Shown here: positions 51,667 to 60,717 of the stretch, one piece after another
Position numbering within the stretch: the first letter of the stretch is position 1
Layout of the letters: every line of letters starts with the position of its first letter
Assembly: GCF_036245475.1 (NCBI RefSeq)
Contig: NZ_BTPM01000001.1
Coordinates: 1,860,001-1,924,000 of the forward strand
Length of the DNA stretch: 64,000 nt
Direction: 5' to 3'
From: Vibrio sp. 10N
GTDB taxonomy: Bacteria > Pseudomonadota > Gammaproteobacteria > Enterobacterales > Vibrionaceae
The notes under the pieces: generated by a model
Databases searched by the model: none
Told to the model about the DNA's origin: nothing
The model's input: only the letters and a program-made list of their open reading frames with translations
Program-made: the position numbers and the translations under genes

Positions 51667-52266
51667 CTATGGAGTAATTTCTTTTCCTTGGTAGTACTTA
51701 ACGTCGGCAAGTTCCAACATCGGCAGGTCCTCTGGGGTATCACCATAGGCGTAAATTTTGCCAAACTGCGTAATATCGAGTGAAGATTTTAGAAACTTCA
51801 CCTTACGCTCTTCGCTGCAATCACCTTGGACATAACGCCCGGTATACCGAGTACCTCTGACCTCTAATTGGCTGCAGATTAATTTCACACCGTATTGGTC
51901 ACACCAAATTCGAAGGTAAGGGTCTAGTGATGCAGAAACGACAATGACCTCATCGCCTTGCTGTTGATGCCAGTGGATCTTCTCGACCATTTCTGGTCTT
52001 GCCACCTTGTTTAAGTAATCACGATTAAATTGACGTGCAATGGCAATCACATCGCTTTTTTTCCGCTGCCAATAAGTGACTTTCGATAAAATAGGTCGGG
52101 TTTTACTCGCTGGCAACCAACCTATTTTGTAGAGAGCAATCACCGGCCACAATAAACAAAGCCCAACCACAATTCGTGGCTTGGAAGATGCGTAAAACAA
52201 AAAAGCGGTAAACGTATCCTCTGTTGTGATGGTGCCATCAAAATCAAATAGTGCTAGATTTGCCAC
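51667..52266 (-). CDS. HAD-superfamily phosphatase (subfamily IB)
   Basis: A 199-residue phosphatase of the HAD-IB (SerB-like) group. The nucleophile motif is FDFDGTIT (Asp8, Asp10), motif II VVSASLDPY, and motif IV AYGDTPEDLPML. The helical cap lies between. Relatives act on phosphoserine or phospholipid-derived substrates. It follows the GNAT gene after three bases and precedes the DinB gene, suggesting one transcript. Confidence 0.9.
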   Translation of the reverse strand: MANLALFDFDGTITTEDTFTAFLFYASSKPRIVVGLCLLWPVIALYKIGWLPASKTRPILSKVTYWQRKKSDVIAIARQFNRDYLNKVARPEMVEKIHWHQQQGDEVIVVSASLDPYLRIWCDQYGVKLICSQLEVRGTRYTGRYVQGDCSEERKVKFLKSSLDITQFGKIYAYGDTPEDLPMLELADVKYYQGKEITP

Positions 52267-52269
52267 CGC

Positions 52270-52683
52270 TCACACCAATTGTTTAGTAAAGTAATGCTTG
52301 CTGTGATTCGATGGGTAGCTTTCTAACGTCATTTGACACTGGTATCCATGCTTTTCATAGAACGCTTTTGCTTGAAAACTAAAGGTATCAAGCAACACCG
52401 AGTGACATCCCACCTCTTTCGCATGGGATTCGATACGCGATAACAACTCGCTACCAATGCCCGAACCTCGAATCGATTTATCTACCCAGAGAAATTGAAC
52501 AGACAGCCAATTTCCGATGATTTCTCCCGTGATTCCCGCCACCTTCTTCCCCCGTTCAGTCACATAAAACGCGACCTTGTCATGGCGTACATCACCCAAA
52601 AAAGGTCGGTTATGTTCAACTAACCCTTGCCGTATCTCGTTGATGTCGGTATCAGTAGGATCGAGATCGATTTCATAGTTCAT
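52270..52683 (-). CDS. GNAT-family N-acetyltransferase
   Basis: A 137-residue GNAT protein. LSVQFLWVDKSIRGSGIGSELLSRIE contains the acetyl-CoA loop RGSGIG, followed by the closing AKAFYEKHGYQ. It starts at 52683 with MNYEIDLDP; an upstream in-frame ATG adds ten unconserved residues. It is three bases upstream of the HAD gene. Confidence 0.87.
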   Translation of the reverse strand: MNYEIDLDPTDTDINEIRQGLVEHNRPFLGDVRHDKVAFYVTERGKKVAGITGEIIGNWLSVQFLWVDKSIRGSGIGSELLSRIESHAKEVGCHSVLLDTFSFQAKAFYEKHGYQCQMTLESYPSNHSKHYFTKQLV

Positions 52684-52795
52684 AGACGTTCCAATGTTTA
52701 GTGCTAAAGCCAAGTAGCGAAGATTTCATTTTATTGAGTCGGTATTGGCTTTTGTTTTTATGCCAGTGCTGACACGAGCAATAATAACAGCACTC

Positions 52796-53257
52796 TCAAG
52801 AGTAAACCTCGAAAATAGAATCAATAATAATTGGCAAATTGCCTCTCAAAGACTGCGCACCAAAAACCGAACGAGCATGAACACCTTTGTCTCCAAACAC
52901 TTGTGCCATTAAGTCCGAACAGCCATCTAAGACTTTAGGGTGCTGTTCAAACGCCTCTGTTGCATTGACGAAGCCCTGAAGCTTGACCACTCTGGCAACT
53001 CTATCAAGACTACCTAGTTCAAGTTTCACCGCCGCCAATATGTCTAATCCCGTCACCCTAGCAAACTCATACCCTTGCTCAGTGGTATATTCTCGACCCA
53101 GTTTGCCCTTAGGGACATCACTTAACCCCGCAACGGGTCCTTTCCCAGACACATACAAAAGATTTCCAGTACGAACACAGTTACAATAGCTGCCCTGAGG
53201 ATCACTGGCTGTAGGCAGAACGAGTTCGAGTTCAGCAATTCTACTTTCGATAGACAT
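52796..53257 (-). CDS. RidA/YjgF-family protein
   Basis: A 153-residue member of the RidA superfamily (YjgF/YER057c/UK114), in the longer subgroup found in many proteobacteria. SDPQGSYCNCVRTGNLLYVSGKGPV at the start and SVFGAQSLRGNLPIIIDSIFEV at the end match the fold. The usual deaminase Arg is replaced by the Arg-containing GAQSLRGN segment. Members hydrolyse reactive enamine/imine intermediates or have other roles. Confidence 0.9.
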   Translation of the reverse strand: MSIESRIAELELVLPTASDPQGSYCNCVRTGNLLYVSGKGPVAGLSDVPKGKLGREYTTEQGYEFARVTGLDILAAVKLELGSLDRVARVVKLQGFVNATEAFEQHPKVLDGCSDLMAQVFGDKGVHARSVFGAQSLRGNLPIIIDSIFEVYS

Positions 53258-53280
53258 AAACTTTCCTTTTAATGCATAAG

Positions 53281-53844
53281 CTACTCTTGTTTTAATCCGG
53301 CTCGTTCCACAATCTCAGACTCAAAACCATCAATACTCTGTTGGTTTTTCTTTCGCCAGTAATTCTCGATACCCTCAGAACCGAGTCTATCCGCCCACTT
53401 ATCCAAGTCATCTCGATCACCCTCATAGTGATAGTACGGGACTGACATACCACACGATGCCTGAACAAGCTCAATATCAAGAATAAAGATTTGCCTATTA
53501 GAATGGCTCTGAGGAAATAACGGCGCGTATTCGTTCCAATGCTCATCGTTAATGTGCAGCGCATTCGCTTGTCCGTAAGTTCTCAAAATCAAAGGGGCGC
53601 CTTCGAACGCACAAAACATTAGTGTCATACGGCTGTTTCGAAGAACATGAGCGGCAGATTCATTACCACTACCTGTTAAATTCAGCCAAGCGATCTGTTT
53701 GTTGTTTATAACTCGAAGTGAGTCACCGCCCTTAGGCGACAGATTAACTGTGCCACTCTCAGCTGCCGTTGCCACAAAATAGATTTTCTGCGACTCGATA
53801 AATTCAACGTGCTTTTGTATTAGCTCACTAAATTTCTTTCCCAT
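53281..53844 (-). CDS. Pyridoxamine 5'-phosphate oxidase-family protein
   Basis: A 187-residue flavin-binding split-barrel protein. IYFVATAAESGTVNLSPKGGDSLRV (about residues 21-45) and NRQIFILDIELVQASCGMSVP are conserved in the PPOX-related family of putative flavoproteins. It is more likely an FMN- or F420-type reductase relative than a vitamin B6 enzyme. It lies 23 bases upstream of the RidA gene on the same strand. Confidence 0.87.
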   Translation of the reverse strand: MGKKFSELIQKHVEFIESQKIYFVATAAESGTVNLSPKGGDSLRVINNKQIAWLNLTGSGNESAAHVLRNSRMTLMFCAFEGAPLILRTYGQANALHINDEHWNEYAPLFPQSHSNRQIFILDIELVQASCGMSVPYYHYEGDRDDLDKWADRLGSEGIENYWRKKNQQSIDGFESEIVERAGLKQE

Positions 53845-54118
53845 AACTCTGAATTCCCTGTGCCAAACTGATTTTTGTTTTTCCCAACCAAACTGATGTC
53901 ACCATCATCGAGATTAGCTTGAGTTTCTCTATCCAAGTATTCAACCAGTTGAATCAAAAAATGTAACCTTTAGAGTGACTAATATTTGAACTGCCTCGTG
54001 AAGTCATCAAAACAAACATCGTGTAATCGAAGACATTGTCATTATCTAGAGGAGCAGATAGGTGCCTACTTACAAGCTACCCAATATCGTGCGATCGGGT
54101 TGAGGGTTACTAACTTCA

Positions 54119-54868
54119 TTAACTCTCCTTTTTCTTGACGATACCAACAACAGTATGGGATTTGTCACAGAAATCTGATTTACTCCAATCTGAATAGAGC
54201 ATCACCAACTCAAGTCCCGCAGCCGCCAAGCTTCTCTCAATCTCTGCTACAGACCGATACCTTAATTCAATTGTCGTTCGGCGAGTTTTCCCAAGCTGAT
54301 AGTCGCGTTGTATATCAAAAATAACGGTATTTTCGATACTTTCATGCACCCTTTGAACACCGTTTATACAGACCTTCTCACCCATAGGGGTAAAATAGCT
54401 ATCGCGATAATTGGCGGTGTTTGTACACGAAAGTCCGCTAAGACGCGTATCAAACACAAACAAACTCTTCGCATGCATGTGTCGACTCACACTTTGCAAC
54501 ATTGCACCAAAGTCCTCGTCAGTGAGAAACGCCTGAAACGCATTACCTGTCATCACAACTAAGTCAAAATCGGCATCCAACGTAAAACTGGTGGCGTCCC
54601 CGCGTACAAATTGAATATGCTCAACGTCGAATGATTTCTTTTTGGCGTAATCCAGCATTGGCTGCGATATATCGATGCCCACAACCTGGTCAAGCCAGTT
54701 AGACATTTCTATTGCCAAAAGTCCGGTACCGCAACAGACATCGAGACCGGTTCGAAAACGGTGTTGTACAACCAGCGAATTCAAAAATGCTCGCTCTTGT
54801 TCATACCGTTCTCCATATTGCGCGTCGTACTCCGCGCCGCACCAGAACTCACTTTGACTTTGTTTCAT
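54119..54868 (-). CDS. Class I SAM-dependent methyltransferase
   Basis: A 249-residue methyltransferase. The AdoMet motif is LDVCCGTGLLAIEMS (about residues 43-57), followed by VVGIDISQPMLDYA and FDLVVMTGNAFQAF. The substrate is unknown. The ATG at 54868 has GGAG six bases upstream; the longer frame to 55021 only extends into the neighbouring membrane-protein gene, with which this one overlaps by 20 bases. Confidence 0.9.
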   Translation of the reverse strand: MKQSQSEFWCGAEYDAQYGERYEQERAFLNSLVVQHRFRTGLDVCCGTGLLAIEMSNWLDQVVGIDISQPMLDYAKKKSFDVEHIQFVRGDATSFTLDADFDLVVMTGNAFQAFLTDEDFGAMLQSVSRHMHAKSLFVFDTRLSGLSCTNTANYRDSYFTPMGEKVCINGVQRVHESIENTVIFDIQRDYQLGKTRRTTIELRYRSVAEIERSLAAAGLELVMLYSDWSKSDFCDKSHTVVGIVKKKES

Positions 54869-55454
54869 TACTGACTCCAGTGATCGCATCTTCAGTGCCA
54901 GGTTGCGCTTTTTTATCTCTAAACCAACACACGATTGCGACGACCACAAACGCCAACAAAAACATCCAATACAGCATCCCAAGCATGCTCTTCGCCACTG
55001 TAAACAGTGATGCCATTTCAACCATTAGAGGGGTGACATCTTCATAATTCGATAGCATCAACCAGATACTGATATTTTCAAGATAATCACATAATGCTGA
55101 GAGAACAGGTAATACCGCTAACCATTGCCATACACCGTTGGTGATTCCGCATTTACTGAGTAGCCAAACAAACAACAGATAATAGGTCAGCGCAAATAAC
55201 GCCGGATAGATCATATCCAACGCCAATTGAGTTAGGTAGAAAGCTCGACCTTCTCCACCAAGCGCATCCAATAAAGTCATTGCTTGGTCGTAGCTATACC
55301 CCATCGGCGACATATCAAAAATGGGTAACCCTGAGGCATACTCCATCAAGGTTGGAATGGTGTAGCCCAACATCAGCGCATAAATTACATTAGTCACGAT
55401 CATTAGCGCAATAACCTGCCTTCCCGATGGCAGTTTTGGTAAATAACCTATCAT
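54849..55454 (-). CDS. Polytopic membrane protein, unknown function
   Basis: A 201-residue protein with four or five membrane segments (about residues 14-33, 75-100, 107-125 and 155-178) and a basic, Lys-rich C-terminus. The short motif DYLENISIWLML near the third helix is shared by uncharacterised membrane proteins. AAGGATGAAAC precedes the ATG. Its 3' end overlaps the methyltransferase start, so they are one operon. Confidence 0.75.
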   Translation of the reverse strand: MIGYLPKLPSGRQVIALMIVTNVIYALMLGYTIPTLMEYASGLPIFDMSPMGYSYDQAMTLLDALGGEGRAFYLTQLALDMIYPALFALTYYLLFVWLLSKCGITNGVWQWLAVLPVLSALCDYLENISIWLMLSNYEDVTPLMVEMASLFTVAKSMLGMLYWMFLLAFVVVAIVCWFRDKKAQPGTEDAITGVSNETKSK

Positions 55455-55623
55455 GTTTCATCCTTATTCAATCGTATCTCTAGGTGTAACCTAGAGGTGT
55501 TGCACGCAACGACACTATTCAATCAGTTGATTATCGGTATGTAACTAGCCTAGGTAAGAATTTTTGAAGTGACTCTAAAACAGAGTATCGATGTGAAAAA
55601 GGTGGAGGTATATGGTTGATTGA

Positions 55624-55696
55624 AACCGGGAGCCCTGAGCGCTTATTTCAGTTTTCTGGATTCGAACAGGTGGCCACGCCTGTGCCACCCCCGGTT
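55624..55696. repeat. GC-rich nested inverted repeats
   Basis: AACCGGG (55624-55630) pairs with CCCGGTT (55690-55696), and inside it GGTGGC (55669-55674) pairs with GCCACC (55684-55689). It lies just downstream of the zinc-ribbon gene, is more GC-rich than its surroundings and contains TTCGAA. It does not fold as a tRNA. It may be a structured 3' end or a remnant of a mobile sequence. Confidence 0.4.
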
Positions 55697-55728
55697 AAAG
55701 CAGTCGAAACTTGTATTTTTCCAACGTT

Positions 55729-55968
55729 CTATTGCAATTCCGTTGCTTGGTTTTCCACTTTTTTGTTCCCGCACGCAGCACATGTGAGCACTAGCTCTTG
55801 TTCATCTAGTTTTTTAAGTGCCATGTCTGTATTTTCACCTATCAATAACGTCTCAAAGACATATTTTTTAACACCACCCCAGAATGTATTGGGATAATTG
55901 TCCTTTGCCTCTTGAAGGTGCTGTTTATGCTGAGTGACCTGGCTACACTTTTTACAATAGCTTTCCAT
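55729..55968 (-). CDS. Small zinc-ribbon-like protein
   Basis: A 79-residue protein with two CxxC pairs (YCKKCSQ near the start and LTCAACGNKK near the end) that could bind one zinc, separated by a helical region with NTFWGGVKKYVFETLLIGENTD. No family function recognised; probably cytosolic. Confidence 0.7.
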   Translation of the reverse strand: MESYCKKCSQVTQHKQHLQEAKDNYPNTFWGGVKKYVFETLLIGENTDMALKKLDEQELVLTCAACGNKKVENQATELQ

Positions 55969-56142
55969 ATAGTCCGCCTTTAGTTAATCATCTCGCTAAG
56001 GCTACCCAACCACAGAAGTTGTGAAAACAATCAATAAACCGTTCAACGCAGAAATATCATAAATGTGTGAAGTGAGAAAGGTACTCTGGTCGGCTATTGA
56101 TAACGAAGACATTTAATATAGCCGACCGCCTGTAACAATCCT

Positions 56143-56385
56143 TTATTTACTGCGATGGTACCCTGGAGTAACAAATGGCCCTAATAACATGTTGAGCTTT
56201 TTAAAAAATCCTTGGTGCTCATCTTTAAAAATTGCCTCAGCTTGCTTCGCACTGTCTGCACTAATGATGAGTGACTGCTCAACAAAACCCTGTTCAACCA
56301 GCTGCTTCGCCTCTTGTTTGTATGTCTCAGAGTTAGCCTCTAGGTAGGTGAATCCGCCATCTTTAGTAAAGAACTTATAGTCCAT
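56143..56385 (-). CDS. Small protein of 80 residues, unknown function
   Basis: An 80-residue protein beginning MDYKFFTKDGGFTYLEANSE. It is mixed alpha/beta, without signal peptide or membrane segment, and has a helix-forming middle (SADSAKQAEAIFKDE) and C-terminus GPFVTPGYHRSK. AAGGAAAG lies in the right place before the ATG. No domain recognised. Confidence 0.65.
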   Translation of the reverse strand: MDYKFFTKDGGFTYLEANSETYKQEAKQLVEQGFVEQSLIISADSAKQAEAIFKDEHQGFFKKLNMLLGPFVTPGYHRSK

Positions 56386-56483
56386 AATCTTTCCTTAATA
56401 AGAGTAGTATTTTCAAGATACCGAAAATAAAACACTATCAGATGCGCCACCAATTACTGACGCAGAGGGAAAATTATTGCGAC

Positions 56484-57263
56484 TCATTCGACAGTTAGCG
56501 CTTTTGAAATAGAAGCTTCATTATTTTCTAAGTATTGAATGTCAGACAAATAAGCTAAGTGATGGCCATTAGCAATATTATCAATAAATGCCTGATTTCC
56601 CATACTTGCTTCCTCTTTCATAAAATTGACTAATGCTTGTAGCCGTTTAATCATGACCTGTACCAGTTGGCATCGAACCTCATTTGGCACTCCATAGGCA
56701 TCACAAAATAACTTGGCTCTTCGAGTCTGACTTGCGAGATCACCTAACGCATCGTCTGAATGAGTTTTAAATGGCGCCCATGTATAAACCGCATAGGCTA
56801 CATCCCAAATTTTGGGGCCTGGGTGCGCGGTATCAAAGTCAAATACGCCAACTACTTTCTTCCCCTCTAACGCGACGTTATAAGGAGCAAAATCACCATG
56901 GCAAACTACCTCTACTGGTTCACGGGCAGGCTGCATCCAACTCATTGTTTCTACTTTAACTTGCGTTACCAATTTACCCGCCGCGATATGGTAGTCACGC
57001 AATAATTGCGCAGCAGATGTTAATGCTTCGAGCGACGCAATATTCCCACTCAATGGATAATTAAACGTATCTCCACCTACGAAAGACAAGATTTCATGGC
57101 CTTGTTCATCAAAACCAAAAGGTTTTGGTGCGGCAGTAAATCCAACACGGTCCAAATAATTAAGCAGTACATGCACCGCTGGCGACCATTTTCCCGCTGG
57201 CCTCATGACCTTATTCTTGATTCGATATATGGCAGTTTCTCGGCCGCCGGACAACTCTTCCAT
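56484..57263 (-). CDS. Aminoglycoside phosphotransferase-family kinase
   Basis: A 259-residue protein of the APH/choline kinase superfamily. The catalytic loop is CHGDFAPYNV (HGD-x4-N) and the metal-binding motif is GVFDFDTAHPG. Natural substrates of such enzymes vary (amino sugars, choline, antibiotics), and resistance should not be assumed. The start is uncertain: ATG at 57263 or the adjacent TTG at 57266, both behind AAGGAG; a further TTG at 57293 would add ten residues. Confidence 0.85.
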   Translation of the reverse strand: MEELSGGRETAIYRIKNKVMRPAGKWSPAVHVLLNYLDRVGFTAAPKPFGFDEQGHEILSFVGGDTFNYPLSGNIASLEALTSAAQLLRDYHIAAGKLVTQVKVETMSWMQPAREPVEVVCHGDFAPYNVALEGKKVVGVFDFDTAHPGPKIWDVAYAVYTWAPFKTHSDDALGDLASQTRRAKLFCDAYGVPNEVRCQLVQVMIKRLQALVNFMKEEASMGNQAFIDNIANGHHLAYLSDIQYLENNEASISKALTVE

Positions 57264-57396
57264 CAATTTACCAAGCTCCTTACGTTCGAACAATCAGTGT
57301 AACGCTGACAAAGCGGCTTAAGCGACAGCGACAAGCAATGAGTTTGGGGTTAGCTTTATACTTATCTCTAGCACGCAAGAAGTGATAACGTCGGAG

Positions 57397-57852
57397 CTAA
57401 CTGACCAAGTTCAGCTGCATCGGAACAAACCGTATTCCATTGTATTCAGACTCCCCCCCTGTAGCGACAAACCCAAGCTGCTCATAAAAAGAGGCAGCAT
57501 TCACCGATGAGCGAAGACTGATGTCAGGCTGATTTGTACTAGCGATCAAATGATCCAACAGCAACTTACCTATGCCCATTCCTTGGTGCTGTTTCGATAC
57601 AAAGAGGTGCGTGAGATAGTTTCCGTTGCGAAGCGCTCCAAAGCCAATAAGCTCACCATCAGTAACCGCTTTGACAGCGAGGAAAGTCGAACCATCCAAC
57701 GTGAGTTCAAGGTCGTCCAAAACTCGAGTTATAAACTCGGACTTACCTTGGTCGCTCAGCAGGGGCAATACATCGCACTCTGCGACGTTCTTAACCAAAC
57801 TGACGATATTGTCGATATCATTTCTTGAAACAGTGCTTAGCTCTATAGTCAT
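57397..57852 (-). CDS. GNAT-family N-acetyltransferase
   Basis: A 151-residue GNAT protein. THLFVSKQHQGMGIGKLLLDHLI holds the acetyl-CoA loop HQGMGIG, with AASFYEQLGFVATGGES as the closing region, as in the YafP/ElaA-like branch. Substrate unknown. Confidence 0.88.
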   Translation of the reverse strand: MTIELSTVSRNDIDNIVSLVKNVAECDVLPLLSDQGKSEFITRVLDDLELTLDGSTFLAVKAVTDGELIGFGALRNGNYLTHLFVSKQHQGMGIGKLLLDHLIASTNQPDISLRSSVNAASFYEQLGFVATGGESEYNGIRFVPMQLNLVS

Positions 57853-57965
57853 CCCTTACCTCTAAAAACGTTGTGCTACTCGGTAGATGTTACCCACTGC
57901 AAAAGTTGATCGCACTTCGAATTGGGGAAACACATAAGCGGAATCACGAGAATTCATTAAGCAAG

Positions 57966-58649
57966 CTACCATTGATGCTCCTGTCCGTCCCAGGTCCAAA
58001 ATCGGCCAGTGGATGCCATCGTTAATGTATTAACTAACTTAATAATACCAGTAGCACTTTCAACAACTGTGATGTCTGCTTCACTGCCACCCATATCAGT
58101 TTGAACCCAACCAGGGTGAACAGGACAGACAATAACACCGCTCTCTTTGAGCTCAAGCGACAGAACCTGCATCACTTTATTTACCGCTGCTTTAGAGCTG
58201 CGATACGCATACATGCCCGTCGCTTCACGATTAAGCGCCCCCATTTGACTCGAGATTGTTATTACCCTAGGCCGCGGTGACTTTTTCATGAGTGGCAAGA
58301 TTTCACGAGTCACCATAAGTGGGGCAACAGTGTTCACCGCAAACGTATCAAGCCAAGAAGCTTGCTCGACCGCAGACATAGACTGATCTCCTGCCCCTAG
58401 TATCCCCGCATTATTGATCAACACATCAACCACAACGTCGGACAAATTCTTACCTATCTCTTTAATTGACTCGTCGTCTGTCACTTCAAGCTCCAATAAG
58501 GACAGCCGCTCAAACTTAAGTAATTCGACGAGTTCCGAAGAAGGCTCTCCCCTATGAGTGCCAATGACTCGCCACCCTAACTCTAAGTACTGCTTCATTA
58601 ACTCCAGTCCAATACCGCGATTGCTACCTGTTATTAATACCGTTTCCAC
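57966..58649 (-). CDS. Short-chain dehydrogenase/reductase
   Basis: A 227-residue NAD(P)-dependent oxidoreductase of the SDR family. TGSNRGIGLEL (residues 7-17) binds the cofactor, NNAGILG lies near residue 79, and the catalytic Ser (ITISSQMGAL) and Tyr-Lys (YAYRSSKAAVNK) are in place. The CPVHPGWVQTDMGG segment is typical of the C-factor/sniffer-like branch. The start is GTG, with GAGG nine bases upstream. Confidence 0.9.
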   Translation of the reverse strand: METVLITGSNRGIGLELMKQYLELGWRVIGTHRGEPSSELVELLKFERLSLLELEVTDDESIKEIGKNLSDVVVDVLINNAGILGAGDQSMSAVEQASWLDTFAVNTVAPLMVTREILPLMKKSPRPRVITISSQMGALNREATGMYAYRSSKAAVNKVMQVLSLELKESGVIVCPVHPGWVQTDMGGSEADITVVESATGIIKLVNTLTMASTGRFWTWDGQEHQW

Positions 58650-58872
58650 TGCTACATTGCCTCATTTTCATCGCCTTGGTGCTACATACTACGCACTATC
58701 ACTGCGCCTGAGTTGCACAGAACTCCCTACTGCCACTGTGAATTTCAAACTCATTGTTTAATTTATATTTATTCTAAATACGCGAACACTTGCTCAACGC
58801 TTTCTGGTACTTTTTACAAAAACAACATCGGATACAGTCATTCGGCGATGTTGTGGGAAGAGAAACAACACG

Positions 58873-59232
58873 TTAAAGATTGCTATTTTGGAAGTTCTTT
58901 TTTCGCTCAATACGAGTGGTGGGCACGTTAGCTTTAAACCCCAATTTAAGCTCATGGCAGCATAAACCATATTGCCAAATACCCTTGTCTACTTCGCAAA
59001 TATCGAACCTAATAATAAACCAAGGTAGTGAGAAATCTTCATCCACATCTTGACGGCCACTCTCAGCCTCCATAAATACGATTTCAAACTTTTCAAAGAC
59101 AGCAATAAGCTGATTGTCTAAATCACCACTAGGTGCAACGGTCAGCCTTAGCTCGCTCTCTGACATAGCTATGGACGTAACGACGTGATCTCCCAGCTGT
59201 CGAAACATACGGTCATAGATTGGTTCGCTCAT
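58873..59232 (-). CDS. Protein of 119 residues, unknown function
   Basis: A 119-residue acidic protein starting MSEPIYDRMFRQLGDHVVTS. It looks alpha/beta, with alternating strands and no signal or membrane segment; Trp residues and paired Cys (GLCCHELKLG) lie in its last third. GGGAG lies five bases before the ATG at 59232. Size and composition recall integron-cassette or immunity-type proteins, but no family was recognised. Confidence 0.65.
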   Translation of the reverse strand: MSEPIYDRMFRQLGDHVVTSIAMSESELRLTVAPSGDLDNQLIAVFEKFEIVFMEAESGRQDVDEDFSLPWFIIRFDICEVDKGIWQYGLCCHELKLGFKANVPTTRIERKKNFQNSNL

Positions 59233-59460
59233 ATATACTCCCATGTAATGCGTGAGAAACCCCGCTTTATCAAGTTAAGCTTAGCGGTTATATACGTATT
59301 CCACAGCAGCCCCCCTCATGAATCATTGGGAAGCAAATTACATAGTAAAGAGAGTTTTTCAGCCTTGGACTTTGAGGGAGAATAGTTTCGAGGCAGTTCA
59401 AATTGAAGCTTTAGGGCTACATTTCAAAATGCCACCACACTCCTTTTGTGTGCAGGGCTA

Positions 59461-59847
59461 TTACTCGTTGACCTGAAGTTTCCAGGGCGGGTTTAACCGG
59501 TTTTCTCCAGCCCAATACAGTTTGATTTTGTTACCCGACGGATCTGTTAATGCGGCTTCTTCCCAGAGATAACTCTGTGTCTTTAGCTCTTGCGTAAACT
59601 CAATCCCCTTAACTTTGAGATCAGCGACTAATTGATGCAATTTCTCATGCTCAAAGTAAACAACGCCGCGACAATCTAAACCTTGTTTTTCAGTGTCTAG
59701 GTAGACAGAAAACGTTGAGTCACCATCGGGAAATGAAAAACGAGCGTAGTGCTCATTACCAACAATTTGAGTCAATCCTAATTTTGTATAAAACTCTACC
59801 GCCTGTTCAATATCGTGAACGGCCAATGTTACTTGATTTAAATTCAT
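59461..59847 (-). CDS. VOC-family (glyoxalase fold) protein
   Basis: A 128-residue protein of the vicinal oxygen chelate fold. VTLAVHDIEQAVEFYTKLGL opens the domain and LTDPSGNKIKLYWAGENRLNPPW closes it. AGGATAGGT precedes the ATG. The metal-ligand positions are not all obvious, so enzymatic activity is uncertain. Confidence 0.87.
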   Translation of the reverse strand: MNLNQVTLAVHDIEQAVEFYTKLGLTQIVGNEHYARFSFPDGDSTFSVYLDTEKQGLDCRGVVYFEHEKLHQLVADLKVKGIEFTQELKTQSYLWEEAALTDPSGNKIKLYWAGENRLNPPWKLQVNE

Positions 59848-60442
59848 ACCTATCCTAGTTATCCACTTAAAAACTGCACCAGCTTGTACCGCTCATCTGT
59901 ACTTGTTATTTCAAAAAGCTCTACCTTACCTCCTAGTTCTAATCATTAATTGGCAACAGGTGAGGACTACCTCACTCAAACAACGCCAAAGAAATGTACA
60001 ATTAATGTGTTGACCCGTCTATTAGACAATAAGACGATATTCAACCAGTTGACCTTGAATTTGTAACGTTGGCGAGTGGGAAATTTAGACGTATGTCGCG
60101 ATTTATATATCAATGGAGCAGAGACTGACAAAAGCTATTGATTTTATTTTCATTAGCACGATGCAGCATTGGCCTTAGAAACCTAGCTGTCGTAGTTATA
60201 TGGACTAATCACAAGTGATAATACTAAATGCACTTACGCTGGGTGCATTGGTTAGCAACGTTACTGCTACACTCAACACATCATGCAACAAACTCTGATA
60301 CATGTCTTCGAGCTGAAACCGCCAAGCAATGGGAGTCTACCTTAAACGCTTTGTACTGTGATTCATTCACTGAATACGGAAACGCCCAAAGTTATTAGCT
60401 TTGGGCGTTTCTTCTAGCAAACTGGTTACGACAAACCGAGCT
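59848..60442. other. Non-coding stretch at the border of the cassette region
   Basis: 595 bases with no convincing gene. A terminator-like hairpin lies at its right end. The piece at about 60245-60285 (GCATTGGTTAGCAACGTTACTGCTACACTCAAC, read in parts) weakly resembles the end half of the attC sites found further right and may be a decayed site. Confidence 0.4.
60381..60415. terminator. Terminator-like hairpin
   Basis: AACGCCCAAAG and CTTTGGGCGTT form a perfect 11-bp stem around a 7-base loop, followed on the plus strand by TCTTCT. It could end transcripts of the cassette tail on the minus strand, though the T run is weak there. Confidence 0.65.
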
Positions 60443-60620
60443 TTAAAGTGTCATATGCAGAATTGGAAAAGGTTTTCCCATATCATCAAGTGGTGAGCGA
60501 GAAACAACGTTAAAACCCATATGCTCGTAGAAACCCACTGCTTTCGGATTTTGCTCGTTTACATCGACTTTGGTTACGCCTAACTGCTCAATTGCGTATT
60601 GCAGTAGCACCTTACGCCTT
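60443..60620 (-). pseudogene. GNAT acetyltransferase, C-terminal fragment
   Basis: About 58 C-terminal residues of a GNAT acetyltransferase are readable: LLQYAIEQLGVTKVDVNEQ, then NPKAVGFYEHMGF and the tail GKPFPILHMTL. Relatives of about 140-150 residues carry an N-terminal half and a RxxGxG loop upstream. Here the upstream frame (60621-60790) shows no GNAT similarity and overlaps another gene, so the gene appears truncated. Confidence 0.7.
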
Positions 60621-60717
60621 GATAAGTGGTGCGAAACTGTAACGTAGACTATTTCACTAGCAAAAACGCCAGCATTAAGTGTACATCTTAATCTATTTTT
60701 TGGGGCTTGAACCCAAG

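Noticed and set aside
54869..55021. N-terminal extension of the methyltransferase (Cys/Trp-rich 51 residues)
   Set aside because: It is the out-of-frame reading of the overlapping membrane-protein gene; a ribosome site and family similarity begin at 54868.
55616..55700. tRNA-like segment with TTCGAA and CCGGGGG
   Set aside because: The stem before and after TTCGAA does not pair as a T arm, no anticodon arm can be placed and there is no CCA-type acceptor end; only inverted repeats remain.
56484..57263. Aminoglycoside resistance gene
   Set aside because: The fold is right, but the APH superfamily has many housekeeping kinases; nothing links this protein to an antibiotic.
60301..60345. Short plus-strand frame starting ATGCAACAAACT
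   Set aside because: Only about 20 codons, with no ribosome site and no similarity.
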